A program made the position numbers and the translations under genes. Positions 1 to 15,693 of a DNA stretch of 64,000 bases are shown here, piece by piece. The stretch covers positions 40,429,713 through 40,493,712 of the forward strand of contig CM055879.1 of the NCBI GenBank assembly GCA_029582165.1. Reading direction: 5' to 3'. The notes under the pieces are model-generated. The model saw only the letters and a program-made list of their open reading frames with translations, did not search any database and had not been told where the DNA came from. Source of the DNA: Portulaca oleracea (Eukaryota > Streptophyta > Magnoliopsida > Caryophyllales > Portulacaceae). Every line of letters begins with the position of its first letter. Positions within the stretch are counted from its first letter, which is position 1.

Positions 1-1
1 T

Positions 2-1056
2 TTCAAAACTTCTGACAATGCAGATAAGTTCACAGATGGGATAGAACTCTTCAATCCCAACCCCAATCCTAGGTACTCAAAGCCAACAAAGGATGCATTT
101 TCCTCCAAAAGTCAAGATGATGGTGTCAGTGTCACTGAAGTAGTAGTCCAACATCTAGAGGAGGTGAAAGAGAAGCACAGAGACATTGGCACCGAGATGA
201 CCCCAATCGACATCTCGACCACCACCTCGAGGTGTCCGACACCCTTCACGAGCACCTCCCCAGCCCGCCACAACACCCCGGCAAGCGGGTCCGGGCTGCT
301 GGCCCGAACCACCCCGCTGGACCACCTCACAAAGCAGCTCCAAGATTGCCACCTCGATTGGAGCTCGAGGGAGGAGGAGGAAGAGGAGATATCCAAGAGC
401 CTTAGGCATTTTCAGATTGCAGGTGGTGCAACAACAACAAGAAGTGTTTCTGTGTGTGAGCCTAGACCTTGTGCTTGGGAGTTGGATGAGGACAAGGCTA
501 AGTCTTGTGTTAGGTTGCTGCTTGGCTATTACTGTGTTGATTGCATTTGTCATTGGATCTCTGTGTGTCAGAGGTTGTTGAATATGACTGGTTTGAATTG
601 GTATTGTGTCAGGTATCAAAGGGAAGAAGCTAGGATCAAGGCTTGGGTGAATCTTCAGACTGCCAAAGCTGAAGCTCAATCAAGGAAACTAGAGGTATAA
701 AACTACTGATAATCGACGACATTGCATGATTTAGACACAGGAAGAATGACAGTTTGTTAATGAATTCACATTAGCGCATCGATTGAGATTTGAGAAGGAA
801 AATTTGCATGATGCAGGTGAAGATACAGAAGATGAGATCAGAATTAGAGGAGAAGCTGATGAAGAGGATGAGGATAGTACACAAAAGAGCAGAGGAATGG
901 AGGGCAGCAGCACAGGTTGAGCACTGTGATCAGATTAGAAGAGCCCACAAACATAAGCAGCATGTCTTCAACCTCAAACTGCACAACCACAACTACAACT
1001 CCCATCTTTCTCCTCAACTTATGGCATGTACCTGTTTTCGTCGCACTACTAGCTAA
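2..1056 (+). CDS. Remorin C-terminal domain protein, 5' partial
   Basis: The gene enters from the left edge already in frame. Proposed exons are 2-513, 613-694 and 817-1056 (stop TAG), giving 277 visible residues. Joining exon 1 to exon 2 at 513/613 restores the remorin-like run SCVRYQREEARIKAW, followed by AKAEAQSRKLEVKIQKMR and EEKLMKRM. This is the charged helical (coiled-coil) remorin C domain that oligomerises and holds remorins at the inner face of the plasma membrane. The N-terminal part is Ser/Thr/Pro-rich and looks disordered, as in long remorins. The end is Cys-bearing (MACTCFRR), which could allow S-acylation; that is inference. An alternative donor at 502 also keeps frame but loses the conserved SCVR residues. 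The true start lies outside the window. Confidence 0.8.
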
Positions 1057-2604
1057 TCAGAAGATAATCATGGAGTACTAAATGTAATTATCAATGAAAT
1101 CATGTTAGTGGTTCATCTACTATCTATGAAATCAGGATTTCAATGGGTTGTTTTCTCCTGGTTAACAAGAGCTACCAAGGTCAAGCATGAGAACATGATA
1201 TCATACCAACCCTGTTTTAGCTCTAATGCAAAGATACATACAAGCAAAGTGCACAAGTCCATTAAGAGGCTTGATGATCTCAATTGGAGTTTCTAACTCA
1301 GCCATTTCATCAAGTGAAGCATTGGATGAATTGTGTCTCAATTTCATTCAAACTCAAATTTGAAAATAGTGATTGATAGTGTTCAAATTCTAAATCATTA
1401 AGGCTAAAAGACTTTTCTTGAGTTTCTTGACCAAATCAGGCATCTATATGAGATTCCTTGTTTATAGGTCGACAACAGTTCAGGCAAACCCACTTAAGAT
1501 CTTTACTGAACTGTGACCGGCCATCATATTAGCAAATAAATGTATTCCTAAGCTTAATGTGCGAAAACAACGAGATATGAGCTCAAGGAGTACTAAAAAA
1601 GCTAACGGCAGTGGGACTCTTGCAGGTAATAAGAAGCTTAAAAAATAAAACTCATTTCTTTGAAATCCCTTTTGAGATTGTAATCCAATTTAACTCGTTG
1701 TGCTTTCATACTCGTAAAGATTTGTATATTCCCGTTGTGCTATAAACACTAGAGATAATATCTCCATACCACAATGAATTTGGTATTGCCTCCTATGTTT
1801 TTTTCCCTTCATTAAACATTTAAGCTTCTATGGTAAATTTGTCCACATCAATCCTAAATTAATTATCTTGTTTGTTTCCGTTAAAATGAATGGATCTGAA
1901 TTTGATGCTAACTCCAAGTAAAACTAGCGCTCTTGTTCCTTGAAAGGTTTTCTCAACAAAAGTAGGGCTTTTGAAGCATCTACTTTCCAAATTTTCAAAT
2001 TTCAACGATTTCCTTTTGCATGTTCTGTAATGTACGTCTGAAAAAGCAAAGAATGCAGGATGAAACCCATAGATAGCTAGGCACAGAAGATATGGGTGGA
2101 TCTTATTCTTATCTTCTGGATGTCCTTTTGTATACTATTGACTATAGACCCTTCAAAAGCAACACACTATAGATCTTCTTCATTTTTTCTTCACAATTGA
2201 TAATAAGGACAACTGAAGCATGCATCAAGGGGAAAAAAAAGGTCTCCAATCTTCACTTTCAATCTACCAAAATCATCATCTCTGACAGTCAACAGTAAAC
2301 TCAGCACCTATGTTACTCGGGTACGCGTGTCTATATCGGATATGGACATGAGTGTCGGACTCGGCTATTTTAAAGCATTTGTATACATTTTCGTTGGCGT
2401 ACCCTTGTCCGGGTATCAAGGGTGTGACACAGGTACGGCTAGGAAAATGAATAATCGGAGTAACATAGCTGAGCACCACATTACACATTCTCTACTTTGA
2501 ATTTTAATCATGATTCAGTATGTTGTATTTATGAGCAAAGTTTAACAATGAAAAACACCACTTCCGGCAACACTGGACGCAGAAACCTATCGATGCAGCG
2601 AATT
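1057..2604. other. Intergenic between convergent remorin and AlaAT genes
   Basis: AT-rich sequence holding the 3' UTR of the remorin gene. I see no coding potential: the open frames at 1102-1296 and 2276-2488 match nothing I recognise. No clear repeat ends were found. Confidence 0.5.
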
Positions 2605-2780
2605 TTTTATTTTTTTTATTATTGAAAGCCAAAGGCTTAAAACTTCACAAAAACAGCAAAACAGCCTTACGAAGCAGTAAACAACCCACTTCAAAAAACA
2701 AAGGCTGACAACGAAAACTGCTAAACATAAGCAAAATAGCAAGAACTTGTAAACCCATTACAAGCAAAACAGCAATGAAA
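2605..2780 (-). repeat. LINE-type 3' end with poly(A) tail (copy 1)
   Basis: Read on the minus strand this stretch ends in a tail of A with few interruptions, preceded by TTTGGCTTTCAATAAT. The same segment recurs at 32881-33040 in the same orientation, with shared blocks such as AGTGGGTTGTTTACTGCTT and AATGGGTTT. Homologous 3' ends closed by an A tail are typical of non-LTR retrotransposons. It lies about 60 bp beyond the AlaAT stop codon, so it probably supplies part of that gene's 3' UTR or downstream region. Confidence 0.55.
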
Positions 2781-2841
2781 ACTGCAATGAATTTTATGCA
2801 TATACTTTTTTTGGTCCCTTTTCGTTTCACTCTGTATCTGC

Positions 2842-7147
<4,306 letters not shown>

Positions 7148-7604
7148 GGCCGCTAACACAAATAGGAATATTTATACTAATTCCAAATCTCGTTCAAACC
7201 AGAAAAAAATAAAATGAGTCTACGTATTCTTTCTGGGTGGAACTCTCAAGACAAAACCCACTGATTTAAGGTGTGAATTTAACAGTAAAATACTGAAATT
7301 GGTATATGACAAGGTACCCTTTTTCAGCCGCCCATGGGAAATTTACACCTTGTTTTCACTGTTACTGACTTACTGTCGAATTTATGGAAATGGAGATTAA
7401 AAAAAAATTCAACGTATGAAAGTAGAGATACAGTCAAAAATTGTTTTGGGTCGTTTTCAGGTGAATATTATATGGTTCAACACATTAAACGCCACAAATG
7501 ACTTTTTCCTCCTATGGTGAACTTGGATTGGAGAACAAGAAACTTTCCTAGTTTTTACATGATAAAGTTTCACGACTTATTTTTAGAAAACTTTTATTTT
7601 GATT
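7148..7604. other. AlaAT upstream region
   Basis: Promoter side of the AlaAT gene (transcribed leftwards). No TATA box could be assigned with confidence and no other gene is seen. Confidence 0.4.
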
Positions 7605-7608
7605 GTTA

Positions 7609-7808
7609 GGTGATGTTCTTTGGTTAGGTTGGATATAATTCTCATTAACTTATCCTGACTTATCTAAATTTATCCAAATCTATCTCAACCTGACACAATT
7701 TCCCAACAAAGCATCCACTTTAAAAACACAATTCTTCACAAAAACATCATAACTTATCCTAACTTATTCATCCAACCCTGAAAATAATCCAACCAAAAAA
7801 CATGGCTT
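7609..7808. mobile_element. Small TIR element, TTCTTTGGTTAGG family
   Basis: The left end has TGTTCTTTGGTTAGGTTGG and the right end reads CCAACCAAAAAACATGG, an imperfect inverted pair. The interior (repeated ACTTATCC, AACCTGACACAATTTCC, AAAAACACAATTC) recurs as the host of the nested element at about 20185-20975, which supports a discrete MITE family. No coding capacity. Confidence 0.55.
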
Positions 7809-7904
7809 TAATTTCATAATAGATAGAATATCAAAATAAGTTTTTTTTATATATATATAGCGAACAGCCCAAAGGCAAAGATTTCATTCAAGATTCAAGT
7901 AAAA

Positions 7905-8760
7905 ATGACAATGGGTCTGATTCGGGGTGGGTAGAGTCGTACCCTTACCCTACCCATATTTAATGGGTACCAAATACGAGTACCCTTATCCTTATCCATC
8001 GGATAATGCGTATAACTGATATAATTCGGGTATAATTAAAGATTAAATTATACAACCTGTTTTATACCCAATTACCCATATATACAAATTAACTAGTTAT
8101 TTTTTGATATAACCATATTAGCGATAAAAAAAATACTATATGAAGACTCTTATTAGATAGAGAAAAATTGGACAACTATCATGCCAAAATACATTTAGGC
8201 CCTGTTCTTTTATACGGATGGTTGCGGTGTGGTAATGGTGCGGTACGGTGTGATGGAATTTGAAAAGGTGTAGTGAATTGTGGTGAGAATCATGGTAGTA
8301 GGGTAGGTGAGGACAAAGAATGTGAAAAGTAGAGGAGAAAAGTGAAGAGAAAGAAACGTAAAGATATATTAATAATGATTGTGGTGTGATATGGTAAAGT
8401 GTGGTAGAAGTTAAAAAGTTACGGTATGGTGTGACACCACACCGCAATCTCCCGCATAAAAGAACGGGTCGTTAATATGTTAATATACCTGCCTTTACAT
8501 GACCGAAAAAAATGGGTATGGATAATAAAATTTTAGAGAAAGTATAATGGTTACAAAACTCAACAAATTAGCTATAAACACAAATTTTAATATATATCTA
8601 AGCCCAATAATGAGTAACCAACGATAACTTTTTTATTTTATAGGTATTCGGGATGGGCAGGGTACCCATCGAATAAAGACGAGTACCCATTACCCTACAC
8701 CTACCCATTTTTTCTAAATTTATCGCCCATAACAAGTCAGATAAAGGTGAGTTTTATTAT
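7905..8760. repeat. GGGTACCCATTACCC-type repeat split by a MITE
   Basis: Both ends carry variants of GTACCC..ACCCTACCCAT (left about 7915-8070, right about 8640-8715), separated by the Tourist-like element at 8198-8470. This reads as one older repeat interrupted by a younger insertion. Short related fragments (GGGTATCCAT, TGGATAATGGG) reappear at 9110-9190 and 9586-9710. Exact termini are not visible. Confidence 0.45.
8198..8470. mobile_element. Tourist-like MITE, GGCCC-TTCTTTTATGCGG family, copy 1
   Basis: Left end GGCCCTGTTCTTTTATACGG, right end CGCATAAAAGAACGGGTC, inverted. The interior is rich in GTGTGGTG on one strand. Flanked by TTA on the left and (G)TTA on the right, fitting a PIF/Harbinger 3-bp target duplication. 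Four further copies lie at 10475, 27874, 33564 and 36066. Confidence 0.7.
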
Positions 8761-8789
8761 CATCCCCATATTCAAGATATCATGGAGCA

Positions 8790-9148
8790 ATACATCCAAA
8801 AGAAAAGCATGGACATTGGAGAAAAACATTGTAGTCATTACCCTGGCATAGGCTCCAGGAAGCTAGCTATACGATGGCCACCCATTCGCACACCTCCTTA
8901 TCTATCTCACCTCCTCAACAAAGTTATTTGTCCATGGCTTCTTCTACTGCCAAAGCCCATGGTCCCCTACCTATCGTCTCACTATTAAGAAGCTCCACAA
9001 TTCCCTTAGCATCACTCTCCACCACTCCTCCTTTACCTATTCCCTTTTCCACACACATATCAATCGCAAAGGCTATGGCTTGTAACTTGTAACTCAACAT
9101 TTGGGGCGGGAATTGATACTCATATATTGGGTATCCATCCTTGCCCAC
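8790..9148 (-). pseudogene. LINE RNase H domain, C-terminal half, broken
   Basis: The minus-strand reading contains LQAIAFAIDMC and VVESDAKGIVELLN, resembling the RNase H domain at the end of plant LINE polyproteins (helix with EA.A.., then ..ESD....V..IN). Expected Glu is replaced by Gln, and the frame stops after EEAMDK. Downstream frames keep only scattered similarity. The missing N-terminal half appears at 10380-10475 on the same strand. Confidence 0.5.
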
Positions 9149-9196
9149 TTATAATTGGTAGGTAATACCTATTAAGGATGGATAATGGAAGTGGCG

Positions 9197-9483
9197 AATC
9201 TAAACTTCGAAATTATGGTTGTCCACTTAATAATAATAATTATTATGTCTTTTCAGATCCCTTATTCATTACATTCGATTATCTCATTCTTCCTCTGTCA
9301 TCAACTTAAGTGATTAAGTGTGAAGAAAATTGGAATCTAAACTTTGATATTATGCGTGTCCACTTAACAATAATAGTTATTATGTCTTTTCCATTTGGGC
9401 TTTCAGATCCCTTATTCATTACATCCGATTATCTCTTTCTTTATCTGTCAACAACTTAAGTGGTTAAGTGTGAAGAAAATTGG
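9197..9483. repeat. Tandem duplication, two units of about 140-150 bp
   Basis: Unit 1 (9197-9333) and unit 2 (9334-9483) both run from AATCTAAACTT through ATTATGTCTTTTC and CAGATCCCTTATTCATTACAT to GTGTGAAGAAAATTGG. Unit 2 has a short extra insertion (CATTTGGGCTTT). The two copies are directly adjacent. Confidence 0.75.
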
Positions 9484-10379
9484 AGGCACAAGTCGACACA
9501 GAACTTTTTTTGGGGCATCCATCTACCACATCCATATATTTTTCCTCTCTAATCAATATAAGCTGCTTAAATTTTTCTCTTGGGCCAGGGTTGTCCATGG
9601 ATACCCCCAAGCAAGCCCCAATTCACCTATGGATAATGGGTAGGGTGGGTATATATTACACATAATTTGGTGTTGGCGTCTGTTATTCATGGGTATCCAT
9701 ATACCTATTGATGTCTTAATAATGTGAGAATTTGATATCGAGTTGCATTGCGTTGAAGTATTGAAATTTAAGGCAAAATTCAACTTTAATGGGTTGACAC
9801 AAAACTTTGTAATACGATAGTATTGATTAAGAAAAGCTCAATTATGAATTTTGAGCTCCTAATTTTTTACCTGATAACATTTATCGCGACATATATAAAT
9901 ATTTTTTGCCGCTAAAACTAACTAAGACTTTAAAATAAAATTCAATCTCAATAGTTTAAGTCAAATTTTTTGATATAATAGTATGGCGTAAAAAAAAAGC
10001 TCAAATACAAATTTTAAGTGCTAAATGTTATCATTTGTAAATATATCACTACATATGTAAACATTTTTCACTACTTAGGGCATGTCAACTTCATGACTAA
10101 GTTCACTTTACCAAATTTACCGGTTGTCCCTAAATTTACCAAAATCTACCTAAACAGGCTAAACTTATCCAAAATTATCAAAGTTAAAAAACCAAAAAAA
10201 ATAATTTTGATATAGTAACATAAATTTGTCAAAAGTTACCAAAAATTATCAAAATTTAACTTTTACCAAACTATTTTTTATCCATAAATTTTACACTCTC
10301 TAAAACTAACTGAAACTGAAACTTAGGAGAAATGTTCAATTTTACTCCACCAACCACTTTGGCTCAAATCTCTTGACGG

Positions 10380-10475
10380 TCGTGTCGCCCACTCCACGTC
10401 TCTGCCCCCTGTTCGTGCTATGCATCCAATGGCAACAACTCCCATGGCCTCGTCACATGCAGCATCCACATTTAG
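10380..10475 (-). pseudogene. LINE RNase H domain, N-terminal half, fragment
   Basis: Minus-strand reading LNVDAACDEAMGVVAIGCIA then RTGGRDVEWA. The pattern LNVD-A-----GVVAIG-IAR is the opening strand pair of the RVT_3/RNase H fold. It abuts the MITE at 10475, which appears to have cut it. The likely continuation is the fragment at 8790-9148, separated by about 1.2 kb of other repeats. Confidence 0.5.
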
Positions 10476-10764
10476 GCCCCATTCTTTCATGTAGCTGGTA
10501 GGCTGCGGTGCCACACAGCACTGCAACTTTCCATATTCCACCGCAACCCACCACAATTCACCACAATCTTCCACAACCCACCACAACCTACTTTTTTTCT
10601 AATTTAATTTATTTTTTTATTAAAAGTTAAATTTTTCATATTTTACCACAACTTACCACTACTTTCTCCAACCCACCACAAACTACCACGACATTTTCCA
10701 ATCCACCACAATCCACTACATTTTCTCTACTCCATACAACAGCTAGTCATATAAAAGAACGTGA
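10475..10764. mobile_element. Tourist-like MITE, GGCCC-TTCTTTTATGCGG family, copy 2
   Basis: Left end GGCCCCATTCTTTCATG, right end CATATAAAAGAACGTGAC, with a CCACAACCCACCACAA-rich interior. TTTA flanks both sides. Its left end abuts a LINE RNase H fragment. Confidence 0.65.
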
Positions 10765-11711
10765 CTTTAAATATAAATGAGTAGGTTTATTGGTATGTCA
10801 TAGATCTATCATTTAATGATGTAAACATAGGTCACGTGTCATGCTATGTTAAGCACATGTCTTATTAGTATGATCTAAACAATGTCCACCATAACTCTGT
10901 TTTCTTTATGTTTGTTATCTGAAGCATCGTCATTTATCATGCTGGTTCAGCTTGTTATAGTATAAACTAAGATGTACAATTTTCTTTTCCTTTTTGAAAA
11001 AAAAAATAAATTCTCAAGGCTTCGATTCATGGAGTGTTAGCGACGTAATGCCTTCCGGCCCATGATCGGCATCGATGCTATTTAAGAGGCCCAAATAGTG
11101 GAGAGCCTTTTCACTGCTCAAATGGGCCAATCCGGCCCATTCCTCATCCACAACCCCAATTGATTTGGTCCTCATCCTAGCCCAACCAATGAAGGAGACT
11201 TTGGATGATGTGGTTTAGACCTTCAAATTCCGACCGATGGGTTACATTCAGGTCATTTATATAATGAGCCTGATTCCATATACTTTGAGTCGAATTTGAT
11301 TTATGCAATTCAGCGCCACTGAAAGGATCATGGTTAGCGCTGACGAAATTTTATCCGACTTGAATATTTGAATTTGTCCAATTCGAAAAAAATTGGATTA
11401 AGTTATATTTTTACGTTTATATTTTGACATTGATCGAACTAAACGAATATTCGAATACGATATTTCTCATTTTTCTATTATATGTAACATATTTTGCCCC
11501 GAATTTAATTCCATGTCTGGCCCGATATTTACTATATTTTTGTTCCAATATGTATGCACCTTAGATTTCTAACCATTAGTTAACTTGAAAGACAGTAAGC
11601 AACAAAGATAACATATATATATAATGTCTTTGAATGATGATAATCATAAACTCATGATGAGATTACAAACATTAATAATTTAAATACTTCGAAGATCATA
11701 TCGATAGATAC
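10765..11711. other. Non-genic stretch before the pectinesterase 3' end
   Basis: AT-rich sequence with one diverged member of the TCGGACAATTC repeat at about 11330-11520. No gene is supported. The pectinesterase 3' UTR lies at the right end. Confidence 0.4.
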
Positions 11712-14700
11712 TCAAAGATCAAGGGAGTACGGAAATGAGGTAGAGGGCAACCAACTATGCCCAACAATGAACTCCCTCGGCGTAAATTTCCGGGCCTCAT
11801 TCGGGTCACTAATAACCCGGACCCCCTCCCATCGGACCCTCCCCGACGTGGCTGCACCGGGCCCACTATTCCCATACTCCCCATAGTACACGGTTCGACT
11901 CCTACCGGGCTCCCCGGCCCACTCATGCCAACCCTTGGGATGGATAACATCGCTCACACTCGACTCCATGATCACCGTCCTAGCGTACTCCTTCCACGGC
12001 CTCCCTAGGTACGTCTCGAAGCCACCCTTACCGGCGGCCTGGAGGTCCGCGGTGGCCCCGATCCGACTCTTTTGGATCACGATCCCGGTGTTCTGGTTCG
12101 GGTCGCTCCTGGACTGGGCCGTCACCATGTTCTTCTGGCCCGGGCCGGGTTTTCGAGCGTGGATGTCACAGTCTTGGAAGATGACGGCCGCGTCTCCGAA
12201 GATGAAGTCGACGGTACCGGCGACAAGGCAGTTGATGAAGAACTGGCGGTTGCGGTGGACGTAGAGGGTGTCTTGGTAGGCGAGGATGTCGCACTGGTAG
12301 AAGGCCGAGAGGTCGGCCCCGACGCGGAGGGCGACGGCTTGGTGCTTGGATGGGCCGGCGGTGTTCTGGAAGGTTAGGTCCCGGGCGAGGAATCCCGCAC
12401 CCATGATTGCTGCACGTACATACAGCTTAATCAAATTGCAAATGAGTTTTTTTTTTCCCGTTAATTGGAGGCATAAGCCCAAAGAAAAAGTCGAACTACA
12501 TTTCGAACATCACCATCCAAACACAACCTAAAACAAAACAGAGACAACGCCTAAGCGGGTTCAGCCAAAATAACAAACAAAGGAAAAAATATAAAACATG
12601 CCCCCATGTACCTTTTATTAATTTGTCAAAAAGCGTCCAATAGAAAATCCGGTTCGATCGGCCGGAAAAGGTTCGATCATTAGAATTTTCGTCCGAATTT
12701 TTACATTGACCGATTTGATCGAAAATTCGAACACAATAGTTTTCTATTTTTTATTGTCCGAACCCGGTTTAGACCCGAATTCATGCTTGTCATTAACATC
12801 GGCCCAGTCGACCGGAAAATGTTCAAAAAAATTGGTCTGGGCGTGAGTTTCGTCCGATGTCCGATTCGTCCGAACCCGAATTGACCCGGACCGAAATTTT
12901 TGATAGTCCTACATTTGATATAACTTATTGGACTTATTTATAATAATTGAATATTTCCTCTAGTATATATACATAATATTTTATCAAAAATCATAATTTT
13001 GATTTTCCTAAATATATTTATTTTATGAAATTTAATAATTATAACTTCATATACTGCATCATTATATATATAGAAAGATTTATAGTTTAAATGATGGATA
13101 GTATTATATAACTTTCAGAAAACACGTACGTGAAAAACACAAATGTAATATCAACCTATAATTCAGGATATATAAAGTTGCAAAAGCTACGTAGAGAAGC
13201 ACATTATTTTCCCATCAAAAGATTTGTGTAGAAAAAAAGCAGATTGTGATCGTCTTTGTCCCGTCGATTCTTTATCTTTTACACCTGTGATTTAAGGTGC
13301 GCTTATGACTTTTTTCCTTTGTTTCCCCTTTATCAATTTCCTTTTTCCTCTCAAACTTAATTACCAAGATTATTTTATATAAGAAAATTCCTTATGTATA
13401 TGTTTTTCTTAATGACTTTAGAAAAAAGTTCTTATGCATATTGAGCAGTAATCATCTTTTAATGATTTTTTTTTTAAAAAAAAAAATTGATTGAATTAGG
13501 TGCTTTATAGGGCTAAAATGGAAAACAATTATTGGGGAACAAAAAGCTTTAGCATATTAAAAGCAGATTGTTCCAGTCATAATAGAAACTAACGTTTTGC
13601 CATAACATGCATGAATGTACTCTCTCCATTGTCCATCTACCTAATTTGAAAAGATCAATGTGTATTGAGAATTGAGGTGAAAAGTTTATAATTTACCTAA
13701 ATTGTCCCTACTTTAATTAAAGATAATAACTGTTGGAATTGTAAAAAGTGATAAATTAATTTATTAATTAGGGGTACAAAAGAAATTACATTTGTTGGGA
13801 TTGTAAATGGGACAAATATTTTGAGACAAAGAAGTTACTACCTCCGTCCCAAAATATTTGTCTGTTGACTAAATTTTGACCGTTGATTACTCACAAATTA
13901 TAATGAGTTACAATATAAAATTAATGTCATTGTAATTTTTAGTAAATTATCTTTCTAATAGTAGTGATTTCATATTTTAATTCATTATAATTTGTGAGTA
14001 ATTAACAGTCAAAATTTAGTCAACGGACAAACATTTCGAGACGGAGGTAGTAGGTAATATAAAAAGACAAATATTTTGAGACGGAGTTAATACATTGGAT
14101 TCGAGGCCCCAAACAACTGTACCAACATTTTAAAGTAAAAGCTAATTAACTCGATGCATGGACGCTAATTACCCCATCCAACATCTTAATTTAATCACCA
14201 TGCAAACCAGATAAGGTAATTAATCAACAATAGTTATAAAAAAAATGAAGAAGCTTACCCACAGTGGCGGAATCATAGGTGGTACTCCCATCAACCACAT
14301 TTTTAGTCCCAGTAATAATAGTTTTACTCCTCCCTTCCCCCACAAACATCAAATTCTTCTTGTTCTTGTGCACCACCACATTCTCCTTATACACCCCCGC
14401 CTTTATCAATATAACATACCTCTTCTTACTCTTGTCCGGCGCCGCCTCCACCGCCTGTGCCACCGTGCGGTGGTTGCCGCTCCCGTCGGCCGCCACCACC
14501 GCGTCCGGCTTCGGTGGCCCGCCTTGGAGCATCCTGCGGTCCCCGCTCGACATCCACTGCGGCCACCCATCCAGCCGCCTTTTTGTAGTCACATGATGAT
14601 CATCACGACCAACCTTGGCGGCTGCGATGATGTCGGCATCGGTTAGGTTTCTGATCATGGCGAGGGCGTTGCTACACATTTTCTCCACGTGGCGCTGGCC

Positions 14701-15309
14701 GTGCTCGAGGGCAGCCCTCACGTGCCTGTCAGCATCCGAGTGGGAGAACCCGTCTAGGCACGTCTCCTGGTTGGTGATGGCCGAGGATATGAGCGTCTTC
14801 ATATCCTCGGCATACTCTATTATATTATTATTATTGTTGTTGTTGTTATTATTATTAGTGGGGTAACTGCGGAGGTCCACCATGGCCTGTCTGAGATCAT
14901 CGAGAGTATCATCGATGGTCTCCAGGCAGTCATGGAGGGCGTTCCTCTCCCGGACCGTCAGGTCTGGGCCCCGCGTCTCGATCAGCTTCTCCTCTTCGAA
15001 GAAGTTGTGTTCGACGGCCGTGGTGGTCAGGTTCAGAGACACCTGGATCACGTCCTTCTGACTAGAGATCTTTCGAACCATGTGGGGTGGAGAAGACGCG
15101 ATCGCACTGTAGCATAGGTCGGGGAACCTCGTGCTACTGCACGAGGATTTCAGGATCACGTGGGTCCCGGGGGAGAGATTGTTGGTGGTTCGCCGATTCT
15201 TTTGGGAAGATGTTAGGCCGACGGCAATGGCGATGGTGGTGGCTAGGAGGAGGACGCAGGAGAGGATGGTTAAGAGGAGCTTCTGTTTTTTACTGAGTGG
15301 TTTCTTCAT
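11712..15309 (-). CDS. Pectinesterase with N-terminal inhibitor (PMEI) domain
   Basis: De-esterifies cell-wall homogalacturonan, releasing methanol. Exons: 15309-14259 and 12409-11712; 1749 bp, 582 aa, normal for a group-2 (PMEI-PME) enzyme. Residues 11-31 form a hydrophobic signal/anchor. The PMEI region (about 49-225) has spaced cysteines (57, 66, 129, 184). A basic motif near 258 (DRRMLQ) fits the usual RRLL-type processing site. The catalytic domain starts near PDAVVAADGSG. Motifs: GVYKENV, QAVAL, YQDTLYVH (Asp397), DFIFGD (Asp418) and YLGRPWKEYART, so the active site looks complete. Phase across the 1.85-kb intron gives ATVAIMGAGFLARD. Oddity: 11 consecutive asparagines (residues 152-162) inside the inhibitor domain, encoded by a repeat near 14824-14857. 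Confidence 0.95.
12636..12912. repeat. Dispersed TCGGACAATTC repeat, pectinesterase intron copy
   Basis: Phrases GTCCGAATTTTTACATTGACC, TTGTCCGAACCCGG and GACCCGAATT match the copy at about 51370-51640 in the same orientation. It lies inside the pectinesterase intron. Borders unclear. Confidence 0.5.
13619..14090 (-). mobile_element. Stowaway-like element (S2 type), interrupted
   Basis: Reverse-complement relative of the elements at 44270-44536 and 46856-47118: shared blocks include GGGACAAATATTTTGAGAC, AACTGTTGGAATTGTAAAAAG and the far end CCATTGTCCATCTACCTAA. The end is split by the palindromic element at 13839-14051, with GACAAATATTTTGAGACGGAG resuming at about 14066. Confidence 0.6.
13839..14051. 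mobile_element. Palindromic Stowaway-like MITE nested in another
   Basis: Left end CTACCTCCGTCCCAAAATATTTG and right end ATTTCGAGACGGAGGTAG are inverted. The whole element is close to a perfect hairpin: the left arm has TTTGACCGTTGATTACTCAC and AAATTATAATGAG, the right arm their complements. CTCCGTCCC ends are the Stowaway (Tc1/mariner) signature. Confidence 0.8.
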
Positions 15310-15390
15310 GTTTTGAACTAGTTTTGTAGGGAATGTAATTTGATACTACGTACTAGATGTTTATTAGCTTATTATGTGTTTTGGAGTGGC

Positions 15391-15402
15391 TTAATTTATA
15401 GG
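15391..15402 (-). promoter_or_regulatory. TATA box of the pectinesterase gene
   Basis: The minus strand reads CCTATAAATTAA, 82 bp upstream of the start codon at 15309. Position and sequence fit a plant core promoter; the transcription start itself is not visible. Confidence 0.6.
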
Positions 15403-15693
15403 CGAGCCAAGTAATTAAGGATCCATGCTCGGTGAATTTTTTGCGACTCGGTAAAAAAACATGTTAATCTACAGTGGTACGTACGTACGACATGCTCATT
15501 ATGTGAATTGAAGTAAGTCCCTTGATTTTATAGACAATAGCTACAATGGATAGCCACGTAAAGATCGATAGATTCGATACTATTGCTCAGTGACTTTATT
15601 GTTGACGCAGTAAAAACGAAAAAAGAAAAAAAGCATGTTAATATACAGTGGCCGGCTAGCTAGACGAAGACAGGTACGAGGACCACTCACAGA

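Noticed and set aside
502..612. Alternative remorin intron donor at 502
   Set aside because: It keeps frame but deletes SCVR, which is conserved before YQREEA in the family; the donor at 514 also keeps frame and retains it.
7148..7159. Upstream GTG as AlaAT start
   Set aside because: The ATG at 7147 begins MRRFV, the usual start of plant AlaATs; GTG starts are not expected in plant nuclear genes.
8136..8447. 103-codon minus-strand open frame
   Set aside because: Lies in MITE copy 1; same repeat-derived composition as the frames in other copies.
12072..12377. Plus-strand frames of about 100 codons opposite the pectinesterase exon 2
   Set aside because: Antisense shadows of a GC-rich catalytic exon; the minus-strand reading has all PME motifs.
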